NCBI GenBank assembly: GCA_025060455.1 | Contig: JANXBY010000059.1 | Span: 1-36,664, forward strand | DNA: 36,664 nucleotides | Direction of reading: 5' to 3' | DNA from: Armatimonadota bacterium | GTDB taxonomy: Bacteria; Sysuimicrobiota; Sysuimicrobiia; Sysuimicrobiales; Sysuimicrobiaceae | In this document: positions 16,250 to 23,410 of the stretch, piece after piece | Layout of the letters: every line of letters starts with the position of its first letter | Numbering within the stretch: position 1 is the stretch's first letter | Program-made: the position numbers and the translations under genes | Notes under the pieces: model-generated | The model's input: only the letters and a program-made list of their open reading frames with translations | Database searches by the model: none | Told to the model about the DNA's origin: nothing

Positions 16250-17206
16250 ATGAGCCGTTCGTACAGCGTGGCGCAGACCCGCGCGGAGATGGTGGAGCTG
16301 GTCTTCCCCGAGCACACCAACGCGAGGGGCTCCCTGTACGGCGGCCGCATGATGCGGTGGATCGTCACGGTAGGCACCCTGGCCGCGTCCCGGCTGAGCC
16401 GGGGACTGGTGGTGTTGGGGTCTATGGACGAGCTGGACTTTCTGGAGCCGGTGCTGGCCGGGGAGGTGGTGCAGCTGGCCGCCGCCGTCCCCCTGGTGGG
16501 GCGTTCGTCCATGGAGGTGGACGTGGAGGTGCACGCGGAGAACCCTGCCACGGGGCTCCGGCGGCGGGCCACCCGGGCGTCCTTGGGGTTCGTGGCGGTG
16601 GACGCACAGGGCCGTCCACGGCCGGTGGGCGCGCAGGTGGTGGCCGCGGACGCAGAGGAAGCGAGGTTGCAACACGAAGCACAGCGGCGCCGCGAGCGGC
16701 GACTGGCCCGGCTGGCGCGGCGGCGGGCCCCGGAGGCCGAGGAGCCGCCGCCCCGCCACCACCTGGAGACGTGTCGGGTGGTGTTCCCAGAAGACGCCGT
16801 GGTGGGAAACCTGATGTTCGCGGGCCGGCTCGTCATGGACCTGGACGAGGTGGCTTCCATCGTGGCCATGCGGTACGCCCGCGGGCCCGTGGTGACCGCG
16901 TCCGTGGACGCCCTGGACTTCGTGAACCCCATCCGCGTGGGCAACCTCGTCTACTACCGCGCGGCGCTCAACCACGTGGGCCGGAGCTCCATGGAGGTGG
17001 GGGTGCGGGTGCTGAGCGAGGACCCGCTGTCGGGCCGCGTGCAGCACACCTGCAGCACCTTCGTCACCATGGTCCACACCGACCTGCAGGGCAGGCCCCA
17101 GCCGCTGCCCCCGTACGAGCCGCAGAACGAGGCGGAGCGGAGGCGATGGGAACAGGCGGAAGCGCGCCGCCGGCTCCGGCAGGCGCGGTTGCGGAGCGTG
17201 CGGTGA
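16250..17206 (+). CDS. Double-hotdog acyl-CoA thioesterase
   Basis: Hydrolyses acyl-CoA to free acid and CoA. The 318-residue chain contains two hotdog domains in tandem (about residues 8-125 and 170-285), each ending with a GRSSMEV strand, joined by a charged linker rich in Arg and Glu and followed by a charged tail. In the first domain the catalytic Asn is present (HTN24ARGSLYGG) but the catalytic Asp position is Val (RWIVTVG). In the second the Asn position is lost (PEDAVVGNLMFAG) but the Asp is present (MDLD199EVAS). This is the ACOT7-type arrangement, in which one residue from each domain forms a single composite site (known for that family). It sits 7 bases behind nadE and overlaps the next gene. 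Confidence 0.88.
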   Translation: MSRSYSVAQTRAEMVELVFPEHTNARGSLYGGRMMRWIVTVGTLAASRLSRGLVVLGSMDELDFLEPVLAGEVVQLAAAVPLVGRSSMEVDVEVHAENPATGLRRRATRASLGFVAVDAQGRPRPVGAQVVAADAEEARLQHEAQRRRERRLARLARRRAPEAEEPPPRHHLETCRVVFPEDAVVGNLMFAGRLVMDLDEVASIVAMRYARGPVVTASVDALDFVNPIRVGNLVYYRAALNHVGRSSMEVGVRVLSEDPLSGRVQHTCSTFVTMVHTDLQGRPQPLPPYEPQNEAERRRWEQAEARRRLRQARLRSVR

Positions 17207-17661
17207 GCGAGTTGTGGTGGCTGGCGGCCCTGAGCCTGGTCCCCTGGGTGGAGCTGCGGGGCTCCATCCCCCTGGCGGTGGCGGTGGGCTACCCGCCGCT
17301 GGCTAGCTTCGTAGCCTGCACCGCGGCCAACCTGCTGGCGATCCCCCTTGGGTGGGCGTTCCTGGACTGGACCTACCGCCGGTGGCTTTCCCGGTGGCCG
17401 TGGGTGCGCCGTCAGGTGGAGAGGGTACGGCGCCGCGGGGAGGGCTACGTGCGCCGCTACGAAGCTTTGGGACTGGCGTTGTTCGTGGCCGTGCCCCTGC
17501 CGGGGACCGGCGCGTACGCGGGAACGCTGCTCGCCTGGCTTTTGGGTCTTCCCCGGGCACGGGCGTGGGCCGCGGTGGCCGCGGGGGTGGTGCTGGCCGG
17601 TATCGTGGTGACGGCGGTGGTGACGGGGGTGGTGGCGGGTTGGAAGTGGGCAGTCCGGTAG
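17203..17661 (+). CDS. Small multidrug-export-type membrane protein (COG2426)
   Basis: The 152-residue protein has an initial membrane segment containing VELRGSIPLAVAVGY, a second around ACTAANLLAIPLGWAFL, a basic loop (RRWLSRWPWVRRQVERVRRRGE), then VPLPGTGAYAGTLLAWLLGL and a final helix VVLAGIVVTAVVTGVVAG. The ELRG.IPL and PLPGTGA motifs are those of the Sm_multidrug_ex family. The family name is historical; transport activity is poorly established. GTG 17203 overlaps the thioesterase stop (GTGA). It is the last gene before the gene-poor interval. Confidence 0.85.
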   Translation: MSELWWLAALSLVPWVELRGSIPLAVAVGYPPLASFVACTAANLLAIPLGWAFLDWTYRRWLSRWPWVRRQVERVRRRGEGYVRRYEALGLALFVAVPLPGTGAYAGTLLAWLLGLPRARAWAAVAAGVVLAGIVVTAVVTGVVAGWKWAVR

Positions 17662-17821
17662 GCTGCCTTATCCCTGGTACGAACGCGTGCCCCGCGAGGC
17701 CGTACGCTGAAAGCTGTGGAGGTGCTAGGGAGCAGTAGACAGGACCCAGGGAGGCCATGCACCGGGGTGTCGCGCCCGTTTGGGCCTGCGATCGTGGGTA
17801 GTCTACCGGACCGAGTGAGAG

Positions 17822-18230
17822 GAGTTGGTGGCGGCGTCCGTGGGGCGGTCCCGGAAGAAAATCAGCCGCTCGACCTTGGGATGCTATCCGACGGGTCCAG
17901 CACGGGAGCCGACGGTGGCGACAGGTGCTGCATATGGGTCTGCGGCCGTGGCACGAGTCGCAAAGTATGCAGAACGGGTGCAGCAATGTGAGCTGGCTCA
18001 GCTTCGAAGGCGCCTCCCACTCTCCGGGGTCGGGTGGTGCTCCTGACGGCTGGTGGCTGCCTGGCTCAACCCCGAAGTGGACGCTCAACGAGTTCTCTAG
18101 GACGCCCCGGAGTGGCCTTGAGCCTAGGCGACTGCGGCTTCTGCCACCAAGAGGGTGGTGATCATCACCAGGACCCCAACCGAGGTACGGAGGAGGCCCG
18201 GCGGGTCGAGCAGGAGTGTGGGAGGTGCGA
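17822..18230 (+). pseudogene. Possible decayed small gene in shifted frames
   Basis: After AGGAG at 17819-17823, a frame running to 18046 gives VGRSRKKISR, a GCYPTGPAREP stretch and the helix-like VARVAKYAERVQQCELAQL. Past its stop, another frame reads RLVAAWLNPEVDA (near 18043-18085), and a third reads SLGDCGFCHQEGG and then ARRVEQECGRC with a CxxC pair each. The changes of frame suggest one ancestral protein with indels, but no family is recognised and chance open frames are common in GC-rich DNA. Low confidence. Confidence 0.22.
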
Positions 18231-18443
18231 GATCCTGCTCAAAACCACGAGGAGCTCAGCCTCGGTACAGGCAGGGACCTCCTCGTCACCTGCCGAGAGT
18301 ACCCCGCCCCTGCTCCGCTGGGCCGAAGAGCCGCTCTGCCCTTTCCTACCCCAACCCCAGCCCCGCCTAGATCCTCTTCGACGCCTGCCGCATCGCAGCG
18401 TCTCCACTAAGGCTGTGCGCACTCAAGATCGAGCTGCTCAAGG

Positions 18444-18470
18444 ACGTGACGACTTCAGAAGCCGTCACGT
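18444..18470. repeat. 27-base near-perfect palindrome
   Basis: Arms ACGTGACG (18444-18451) and CGTCACGT (18463-18470) enclose inner arms CTTC and GAAG around a central A at 18457. Twelve of 13 base pairs are complementary. There is no T-run afterwards, so it is not a simple terminator; a binding site for a dimeric regulator is more likely. It lies 84 bases upstream of the -35 box of the lipoprotein promoter. Confidence 0.7.
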
Positions 18471-18553
18471 ATAGGTGCAAAAGTAGCTACGAAACATATC
18501 CCCCGGCCTCCTCCCCTCATCAGTGACCAAGTTTATTCGCCGCTGCCGCGCGC

Positions 18554-18581
18554 TTGACAAGGCCTGCTCTGCTGCTACGTT
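18554..18581 (+). promoter_or_regulatory. Sigma-70-type promoter for the lipoprotein gene
   Basis: TTGACA (18554-18559), a perfect -35 box, is followed after 16 bases by TACGTT (18576-18581). The start of transcription would be near 18588, giving a leader of about 35 bases with a G-rich ribosome site (CGGGGGTG) before ATG 18623. Confidence 0.65.
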
Positions 18582-18622
18582 AAAAGCCAAGCGGTCGGTC
18601 TAACCAGCAACGGGGGTGTCGC

Positions 18623-19051
18623 ATGTCCCTTCTTCACTCTTGCGGAAAGAAGTGGTTGGTGCTCGCATGGGTCGTGGCAACCCTGACTTCCGGCTGTGGA
18701 GGCGGGGGGGGCTCTCCGCCGCCTGTGTCGCTGACGGGACGCTGGGTTGGGACCTGGCAAGCTACTCCTCCGTGGCAAGGAGGGGGTTCCTTCATCGCTG
18801 ATCTTGTCCAAACTGGGAGTTCACTTTCTGGAACTGTCCAACTTGGCGGAAGTCCGTGCTTCACCTTATTAACCGCCTCGGGATCCGTCTCGGGTAACAC
18901 ATTCGTGCTACAACTCGCAACTGGGACAGTGGCGCGTGCTTCGGCGAGCGGCAGCGTTTCGGGGAACAGTATAAGCGGCACCTTTGCTGCGCTCTTCACT
19001 GGTACTCCGTGCGACGGCTCGCAAGGAACATTCACTGCTACGAGATCCTAG
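18623..19051 (+). CDS. Lipoprotein with predicted small beta-barrel domain
   Basis: The 142-residue protein begins with two Lys, a hydrophobic stretch WLVLAWVVATL and a lipobox TSGC, so Cys25 should be lipidated and the protein anchored outside the membrane. A glycine-serine linker follows. The rest reads like a small antiparallel beta domain with repeated SGTVxLGGSPC, SGSVSGNTF and SGSVSGNSISGTF strands and two Cys (SPCF, TPCDGS) that could pair. Similar lipoproteins of unknown role occur in many bacteria (from memory). It has its own consensus promoter and codon use is less GC-biased than the neighbours. No partner gene lies nearby. Confidence 0.72.
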   Translation: MSLLHSCGKKWLVLAWVVATLTSGCGGGGGSPPPVSLTGRWVGTWQATPPWQGGGSFIADLVQTGSSLSGTVQLGGSPCFTLLTASGSVSGNTFVLQLATGTVARASASGSVSGNSISGTFAALFTGTPCDGSQGTFTATRS

Positions 19052-19722
19052 GAGCCTCAGCGCGACACGCGGCGGCACGATGTACCGCGGCCTGCGTTGG
19101 CGGAGGGTCCTGGCTCTGCGGACCGCGCGGAGCACGCGCTTCCTCGTTCACGACTTCACGGCGACCGAGGGGGTCGCGTTCGCGAGAGCAGAGGGCGTGG
19201 CAAGGCGCTCGTAGCCAGGACTACCAGGACTGCAGTGTAGAGCTCGGCGGAGGATGTAGCCGGACGTGGTGGGCGGTAAGGGCACCGGGCCCTGGGTGTC
19301 TCAGCTACGAGGCGGCGGAGGCCTGCACGCCCTCCGGGCTCGTTTCAACAGCGCGGTTCCGGTGCGCGACAGGGGCAGTAGAGGGACGTGACCGAAGTCT
19401 CGAGGTTGAGAGCAGCAGGATCCGGTAGGCCGCGGATTTCGCCACGTGCGACTGCCGCCCGGCCGGGGCGGTGGCGCAGGACGCCGGCAGCAGCGTATGA
19501 GAGTGCGCCAAGGAGCCTGAGGGAGACGACGTTCGCCCGAGCATCGGGCGGCAACAGGATAATGGGGAACGGCGGTGCGTTTGCCACGGACGGGGTTGGA
19601 AGGCGGCGAGCGTGGGCGGGAAGGGCACCGTAGAGTGGTCGGGAGCCCGAAGAAGGTGGAGCGGACTGACATTGCGGGGATTCGGATGGGTTACACCGGC
19701 AGAGGATTACCTGCGAGGTTGG

Positions 19723-19980
19723 CTACGTGCCGGTTCCCTCCAGATCCAGCACCACGGTGACAGGCGTGTCCGGCCCGGACGGGTGGAGTGCTCCGCGAGC
19801 GCGTCCGGTTGAGGGTGACCGAGTTGTCGCCCGCGTTGCCACGTAGATCCCGGACGGGTTGGCGCTGGCGCGCGGGGAGACGGTGCAGCTCGCCGTCAAC
19901 ACCGTGACGACGACCACCCCCAGGATTCCTGCTGCGGGCCACGGTTGCTCGCCTATGTCCGCCTGAGACGGAGTGGGGCT
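19723..19980 (-). pseudogene. Lipoprotein-like fragment without a clear start
   Basis: Read in one minus-strand frame it gives PWPAAGILGVVVVTVLTASC, a hydrophobic stretch ending in a lipobox-like LTASC, then ASANPSGIYV and, at the end, TPVTVVLDLEGTGT before a TAG. A GTG at 19917 lies inside the hydrophobic part and no good start precedes it. A second frame over the middle reads GDNSVTLNRTRS, hinting at a frameshift. Probably debris of a secreted protein; low confidence. Confidence 0.22.
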
Positions 19981-20144
19981 CGGCGCGGAGCGGACATCGG
20001 ATCTCGGAGGCTGTCGTGGTCTGTCCGGCTGCAGCTCCGAGGGCAGGGTGCGGCAGATCTTCGGGGCACCACGGGCACGGCGCTGTCACAGTCGGGATGT
20101 CGCCATCGCGTGAAGGGACACCGCGACGCTGACCGGTCGGTCTC

Positions 20145-20173
20145 TTGACCCGGCGCCTACTAGTTCCTAGGAT
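20145..20173 (+). promoter_or_regulatory. Sigma-70-type promoter for speD
   Basis: TTGACC (20145-20150) and TAGGAT (20168-20173) are 17 bases apart. Transcription would start near 20180, giving a leader of about 100 bases. An inverted repeat (20164-20191) covers the -10 box and start. Confidence 0.55.
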
Positions 20174-20191
20174 GAGTTCTGATCCGAGGAA
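20164..20191. promoter_or_regulatory. Inverted repeat over the speD promoter, candidate operator
   Basis: TTCCTAGGAT (20164-20173) and ATCCGAGGAA (20182-20191) are reverse complements with one mismatch, separated by 8 bases. The left arm contains the -10 box. Spacing of 18 bases centre to centre fits a dimeric DNA-binding repressor. Confidence 0.45.
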
Positions 20192-20280
20192 CCGTCCCTG
20201 GGCGCAGTAGGACGTGGCGCCCGGGGACGTGTGTGTTTGGGGGTCGAGACCGCGGAGACGCGACAGGCAGGAGGAGGTCC

Positions 20281-20751
20281 ATGGACACGGTGGGACACCA
20301 CTACATCGTGGAAGCCTCGGGGTGCGACCCGGAGGTCATCAGCCGGGTGGAACGCGTGGAGCAGATCCTGACCCGGGCCGCGGAGGTGGCCGGCGTTCAG
20401 ATCTGGGCCATCTCCTTCCACCGCTTCTCCCCGGTGGGCGTCAGCGGCGTGGTGGTCATCTCCGAGTCCCACCTGTCGGTGCACACGTGGCCGGAGACCG
20501 GGTACGTGGCCCTCGACATCTACACCTGCGGGGACGACGCCAAGCCCGAGGCCGCGGTGGAGTACGCGCTGGCGGAGTTCCGGGCCAAGAACGTCCACAT
20601 CACCGAGGTCACCCGGGGGCTGGATGAGGGCGACCGGGTGTACTTCCACAGCATCGTCACGTGGGAGGAGGAGCGCCTGCCGACGGCCGCCACCCCCGCC
20701 GCCCGTCCCCGGGCCAAGCGGAAAGCCGCAGCGGCGCGGAAGTCCCGGTAA
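20281..20751 (+). CDS. speD: S-adenosylmethionine decarboxylase proenzyme
   Basis: Pyruvoyl-dependent enzyme that makes decarboxylated SAM, the aminopropyl donor for spermidine. The 156-residue proenzyme should self-cleave between Glu62 and Ser63 in VISESHLSVHTWPE, turning Ser63 into the pyruvoyl group; His68 and Cys83 (DIYTCG) are the processing and catalytic residues known from the Thermotoga enzyme. The start ATG 20281 has GGAGGAGG just upstream; the open frame before it (from 20233) lacks such a site. The normal core ends near residue 135; an extra basic, Ala-rich tail (RPRAKRKAAAARKSR) follows. No spermidine synthase gene lies in the window. Confidence 0.94.
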   Translation: MDTVGHHYIVEASGCDPEVISRVERVEQILTRAAEVAGVQIWAISFHRFSPVGVSGVVVISESHLSVHTWPETGYVALDIYTCGDDAKPEAAVEYALAEFRAKNVHITEVTRGLDEGDRVYFHSIVTWEEERLPTAATPAARPRAKRKAAAARKSR

Positions 20752-20813
20752 CAGTTGACCGCGCCGACCGTGGCCGCCTGCCGTCCGGCGCGCGCGCAAG
20801 AGGCGAGCGTCCC

Positions 20814-21707
20814 GTGCTGCTGAACGTCGTCGGGCCGGTGGTCCTGCTGGTCCTCACCGGCTACCTGCTGGGGCGGTACCGGCCCGTGGAAGTCTCCTCC
20901 CTCGCCCCGGTCTCCATGTACCTGTTCGCGCCTGCCCTGGTGTTCCAGTCCCTGACCCACTCCCCGCTGGCCTCCGGGTACGCGCCGCGCCTGCTGGCCA
21001 CCTGCGCGGCGCACCTCCTGAGCATGGTGGCGCTGGGACTGGCTTCGGCGGGGCTGCTGGGCCTGCGGGGCACCCGTCGGGCGGCCTTTGTGTTGCCGGC
21101 GTTTCACTACAACGCGGGCAACTACGGGCTTCCGGTGTCCCTGTTCGCCTTCGGACAGCCGGGCTTCCAGGCGGCGACTTTGGTGTTCGTGGTGAACGCC
21201 ACCCTGGGGAACTTCACCGCCGGGGTGGTGGCCGCCTGGGGAAGCCGGGGAGGCCTGAAGCGGGCGGTGGCGGAGATGCTCCGCCTGCCCCTGGTGTACG
21301 CGGTGGCCGTGGCCCTGCTGGTGGCGGCCACGGGGTGGAGGCTGCCGGAGTGGCTGGACCGGACGGTGGCCATCCTGGCCTCGGGAGCGATCCCCCTCCT
21401 GGTGGTGACCCTCGGGATCCAGCTGGCCCAGGGCGGCGGGGTGCAGCCGTCCGGGGAGCTTCTGGCCGCGGTGGCCCTGCGGCTGGTGGCGTCCCCCCTT
21501 TTGGCCGCGGGGCTGGCGCACCTGACCGGCCTGGAAGGCGTGGGGCGGGACGTGTTCGTCCTGGTGGCCGCGATGCCCGCGGCGGTAAACGCCTTCCTGT
21601 TCGCTTCGGAGTTCGGGTGCGACCCGGCCTTTGTGGCCGGTGTGGTGTTCACCACCACCTTGCTGAGCTTCGCCACCGTCAGCGCGGTGCTGTGGCTGTT
21701 GCTGTGA
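20814..21707 (+). CDS. AEC (auxin efflux carrier) family transporter
   Basis: The 297-residue membrane protein has about ten hydrophobic helices, starting NVVGPVVLLVLTGYLLGRY and ending VVFTTTLLSFATVSAVLWLLL. The AEC pattern is visible in the mid-helix segments FHYNAGNYGLPVSLFAFG and AAMPAAVNAFLFASEFGCD. Family members export or take up small organic acids such as malate or malonate, and some carry auxin in plants; the substrate here is unknown. GTG 20814 is preferred because AGAGG lies upstream and the first helix then starts at once; the frame upstream overlaps speD. It converges on yggT with four bases between the stops. Confidence 0.85.
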   Translation: MLLNVVGPVVLLVLTGYLLGRYRPVEVSSLAPVSMYLFAPALVFQSLTHSPLASGYAPRLLATCAAHLLSMVALGLASAGLLGLRGTRRAAFVLPAFHYNAGNYGLPVSLFAFGQPGFQAATLVFVVNATLGNFTAGVVAAWGSRGGLKRAVAEMLRLPLVYAVAVALLVAATGWRLPEWLDRTVAILASGAIPLLVVTLGIQLAQGGGVQPSGELLAAVALRLVASPLLAAGLAHLTGLEGVGRDVFVLVAAMPAAVNAFLFASEFGCDPAFVAGVVFTTTLLSFATVSAVLWLLL

Positions 21708-21711
21708 CCGG

Positions 21712-21978
21712 TCACGGGCCTTGGAGCAGGGCGAGCACCACCCGGCGGACAGCCTCCAGCAGGAGGAAGGCCACCACCGGCGAGATGTCCAGCCCTCCCA
21801 CAGGGGGCACCAGGCGGCGCAGGGGTGCCAGCACCGGTTCCGTGAGGGTCACGAGCAGCCGCACCGCAGGCGTCCGAGGATCCAGTCCGGGGATCCAGCT
21901 GGAGACCACCCGCGCCAGGAGGGCCAGGCTGTACAAGTAGAAGGCGTCGTTCAGCAGCTCGGCTGCCGCGTCCATCAT
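21712..21978 (-). CDS. YggT family membrane protein
   Basis: The 88-residue protein has two membrane helices (FYLYSLALLARVVSSWI and ISPVVAFLLLEAVRRVVLALL) joined by the YggT loop with LTEPVLAPLRRLVPPVGGLD. YggT proteins are often encoded near cell-division genes or osmotic functions; role unclear. Start ATG at 21978 (next codon also ATG). It follows a strong terminator of the cold-shock gene, so it probably needs its own promoter. Confidence 0.85.
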   Translation of the reverse strand: MMDAAAELLNDAFYLYSLALLARVVSSWIPGLDPRTPAVRLLVTLTEPVLAPLRRLVPPVGGLDISPVVAFLLLEAVRRVVLALLQGP

Positions 21979-22019
21979 TACTAGGTTCGGCAAAGGGCCA
22001 GACTGTCCCTGCCGCCTGG

Positions 22020-22052
22020 AAAAACCGGAGGGCCCCCTGTTGGGGCCCTCCG
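22020..22052 (-). terminator. Rho-independent terminator of the cold-shock gene
   Basis: On the minus strand an 11-base-pair GC-rich stem (22052-22042 with 22036-22026, arms CGGAGGGCCCC and GGGGCCCTCCG) with a 5-base loop is followed, one or two bases on, by TTTTT (22024-22020). It lies 22 bases beyond the cold-shock stop codon. Confidence 0.9.
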
Positions 22053-22073
22053 AAGAAAGATCCGGGGTCGGGC

Positions 22074-22274
22074 TTACAGCGGTGTTACGTTCGCTGCCTG
22101 CGGGCCCTTCCGGCCGTCCACGATGTCGAACTTCACCCGCTGCCCCTCCTGGAGGGTGCGGTATCCGTCCATGTTGATGGCGGTGTAGTGGACGAACACG
22201 TCCTTGCCACCGTCCACGGAGATGAAGCCGTAGCCCTTCTCCGCGTTGAACCACTTGACCGTGCCAACTGCCAT
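22074..22274 (-). CDS. Cold-shock protein (CspA family)
   Basis: The 66-residue single-domain OB-fold protein binds single-stranded RNA and DNA and helps translation or transcription antitermination. It has [13 protein letters not shown] (RNP1) and DVFVHYTAI (RNP2), and ends [14 protein letters not shown] 22274 has AAAGGAG at seven bases; the upstream frame to 22346 is rejected. It is a monocistronic gene with its own promoter and terminator, leader about 55 bases. Confidence 0.96.
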   Translation of the reverse strand: MAVGTVKWFNAEKGYGFISVDGGKDVFVHYTAINMDGYRTLQEGQRVKFDIVDGRKGPQAANVTPL

Positions 22275-22336
22275 TCCCTTGCTCCTTTCGGCCTTGCCGT
22301 AGATTTGAGCACCCGCCCGGGCGAGGGCTCCGGCCG

Positions 22337-22365
22337 AGCGTAGCACGGGGCGCGGTCGGTGTCAA
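22337..22365 (-). promoter_or_regulatory. Sigma-70-type promoter for the cold-shock gene
   Basis: TTGACA (22365-22360) is followed by 17 bases and TACGCT (22342-22337) on the minus strand, with TGC just before the -10 box (extended -10). Transcription starts near 22330. Confidence 0.7.
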
Positions 22366-22387
22366 ACAGCCAACACCCGCGGGCCGT

Positions 22388-23296
22388 TCACCCGCTTGGG
22401 CGCCAGCGGAGGGTTCCGCGCTCCAGCTCCCAGGTCGCCTCGCCGAGCTCCAGCAGGTGTGCCAGGTGGGCCATCACGGTGGCCCGCAGCAGGAAGTACG
22501 TGGACGGGTTGGCGGGGGGTGAGCGGAGCTCCGCGGCTACCCGGTGGGTCACCTCGTCCGCGGTGGCACCGCCGGCCAGCGCACGCCGCACGCGGTCGGT
22601 GGCCTGGCGGACCGCTCGCAGGTTGGCCTCCAGCACCGGGGCGAGTTCGTGGCGCCGCACGGGCGCCCCGTGGCCGGGTACGAACCACTCGTACGGCCAG
22701 TTCCGCATCCGCTCCAGGGTCTCCTGCTGGCCGGCCACGTGGTGGGTGAAGGGGATCTCGTACTTGTCCAGCACCTCTGGCCCGAAGAAGCTGTCCGCGG
22801 CATAGCACACCGGCCCGAACCCCAAAGCGGCCTGGCGGGCACTGTGGCCGTCGGCCGGGTGGACCCGCAGGACAAGCCCCGCCACCTCCAGCTGGCCGTC
22901 TGCGGTGGAGTACACGTGGTGGACCGCGGAGGGCTTGGCCATAAGCCACTTGTTCTGCAGCGCCTCGGGCGGGCGCGCCCCGTAAAGCGAGAACGGCTCC
23001 AGGTACGGGTTACGCAGCACCGCCTCCTCCAGCTCCGGAGCCCACACCTCCAGGCCCGGCAGTTGGCGCAGCAGGTAGTCGTTGCCGCCGTAGTGGTCCG
23101 CGTGGGAGTGGGTGTTGACCACCGCCGTCAACACCAGCCCCCGCGCCTGGACCGCGCGCAGCACGCTGCGCCCTACATCCCGGTCGCCGCCGGTGTCCAC
23201 CGCCACCGCGGCCCCGTTTTCGCTCCACACCACTCCCGCGTTCACCGCGCCGGGCAGGTACCCGCATCCGGGCGCCAGCTCCACCAGATCTCCCAC
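22388..23296 (-). CDS. MBL-fold metallo-hydrolase
   Basis: The 302-residue protein has NAGVVWSENGAAVAVDTGGD near the start, then the metal motif NTHSHADHYGG (HxHxDH), a second site VHPADGHSA, a third AADSFFGP and a fourth VPGHGAP. These are glyoxalase II/arylsulfatase-like two-metal ligands; substrate unknown. The C-terminal helical part (after about residue 220) is a lactonase-type extra domain or dimerisation part, not assigned. GTG 23296 has GGAAGGAGG at good distance. It precedes the cold-shock gene on the same strand but that has its own promoter. Confidence 0.87.
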   Translation of the reverse strand: MGDLVELAPGCGYLPGAVNAGVVWSENGAAVAVDTGGDRDVGRSVLRAVQARGLVLTAVVNTHSHADHYGGNDYLLRQLPGLEVWAPELEEAVLRNPYLEPFSLYGARPPEALQNKWLMAKPSAVHHVYSTADGQLEVAGLVLRVHPADGHSARQAALGFGPVCYAADSFFGPEVLDKYEIPFTHHVAGQQETLERMRNWPYEWFVPGHGAPVRRHELAPVLEANLRAVRQATDRVRRALAGGATADEVTHRVAAELRSPPANPSTYFLLRATVMAHLAHLLELGEATWELERGTLRWRPSG

Positions 23297-23410
23297 CGCT
23301 TCCTCCTTCCCCTCTTGGGATTCGGCTCGCCCGCGGCCGGACCTGCCGGGCCGCCCCGTGGCAGGCCAGCAGTAGGCGTCCGTCGAATCCTGCCACAGGA
23401 GGTTTCCGGG

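Larger units (their letters stand above)
17662..18622 (+). other. Gene-poor interval before the lipoprotein gene
   Basis: No convincing intact gene in about 960 bases. Composition is less GC-rich than the neighbours. It holds a possible decayed gene (17822-18230), several short inverted repeats (for example 8-base arms ACGAGGAG at 18247 and CTCCTCGT at 18279; TGGTGAT-C-ATCACCA at 18156-18170), a 27-base palindrome (18444-18470) and the lipoprotein promoter. I see no tRNA, RNase P or tmRNA signatures. Confidence 0.6.
19052..20280 (+). other. Gene-poor interval between the lipoprotein and speD
   Basis: About 1.2 kb without a convincing gene. On the minus strand there is a lipoprotein-like fragment (19723-19980) and an 80-codon frame at 19345-19587 with no recognisable domain. 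An imperfect 17-base direct repeat GGGCGG(T/G)AAGGGCACCG occurs at 19271 and 19614. The right end holds the speD promoter and an overlapping dyad. I see no RNA gene or transposase. Confidence 0.55.

Noticed and set aside
17969-18020. tRNA-like stretch with TTCGAAGGCGCC near 18003
   Set aside because: No acceptor stem, no anticodon arm spacing and no CCA-compatible end.
17303-18088. Minus-strand frame with a Cys-rich stretch CILCDSCHGRRPICSTC
   Set aside because: It runs into the opposite strand of the exporter gene and lacks a start context; the Cys cluster is probably chance.
18141-18300. Cluster of hairpins that could be a structured RNA
   Set aside because: Signatures of RNase P, tmRNA, SRP or group II intron domain V are absent; stems are short and could be chance.
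19271-19630. 17-base imperfect direct repeat GGGCGG(T/G)AAGGGCACCG at 19271 and 19614
   Set aside because: Only two copies, no flanking target duplication or terminal inverted repeats; may be chance in GC-rich DNA.
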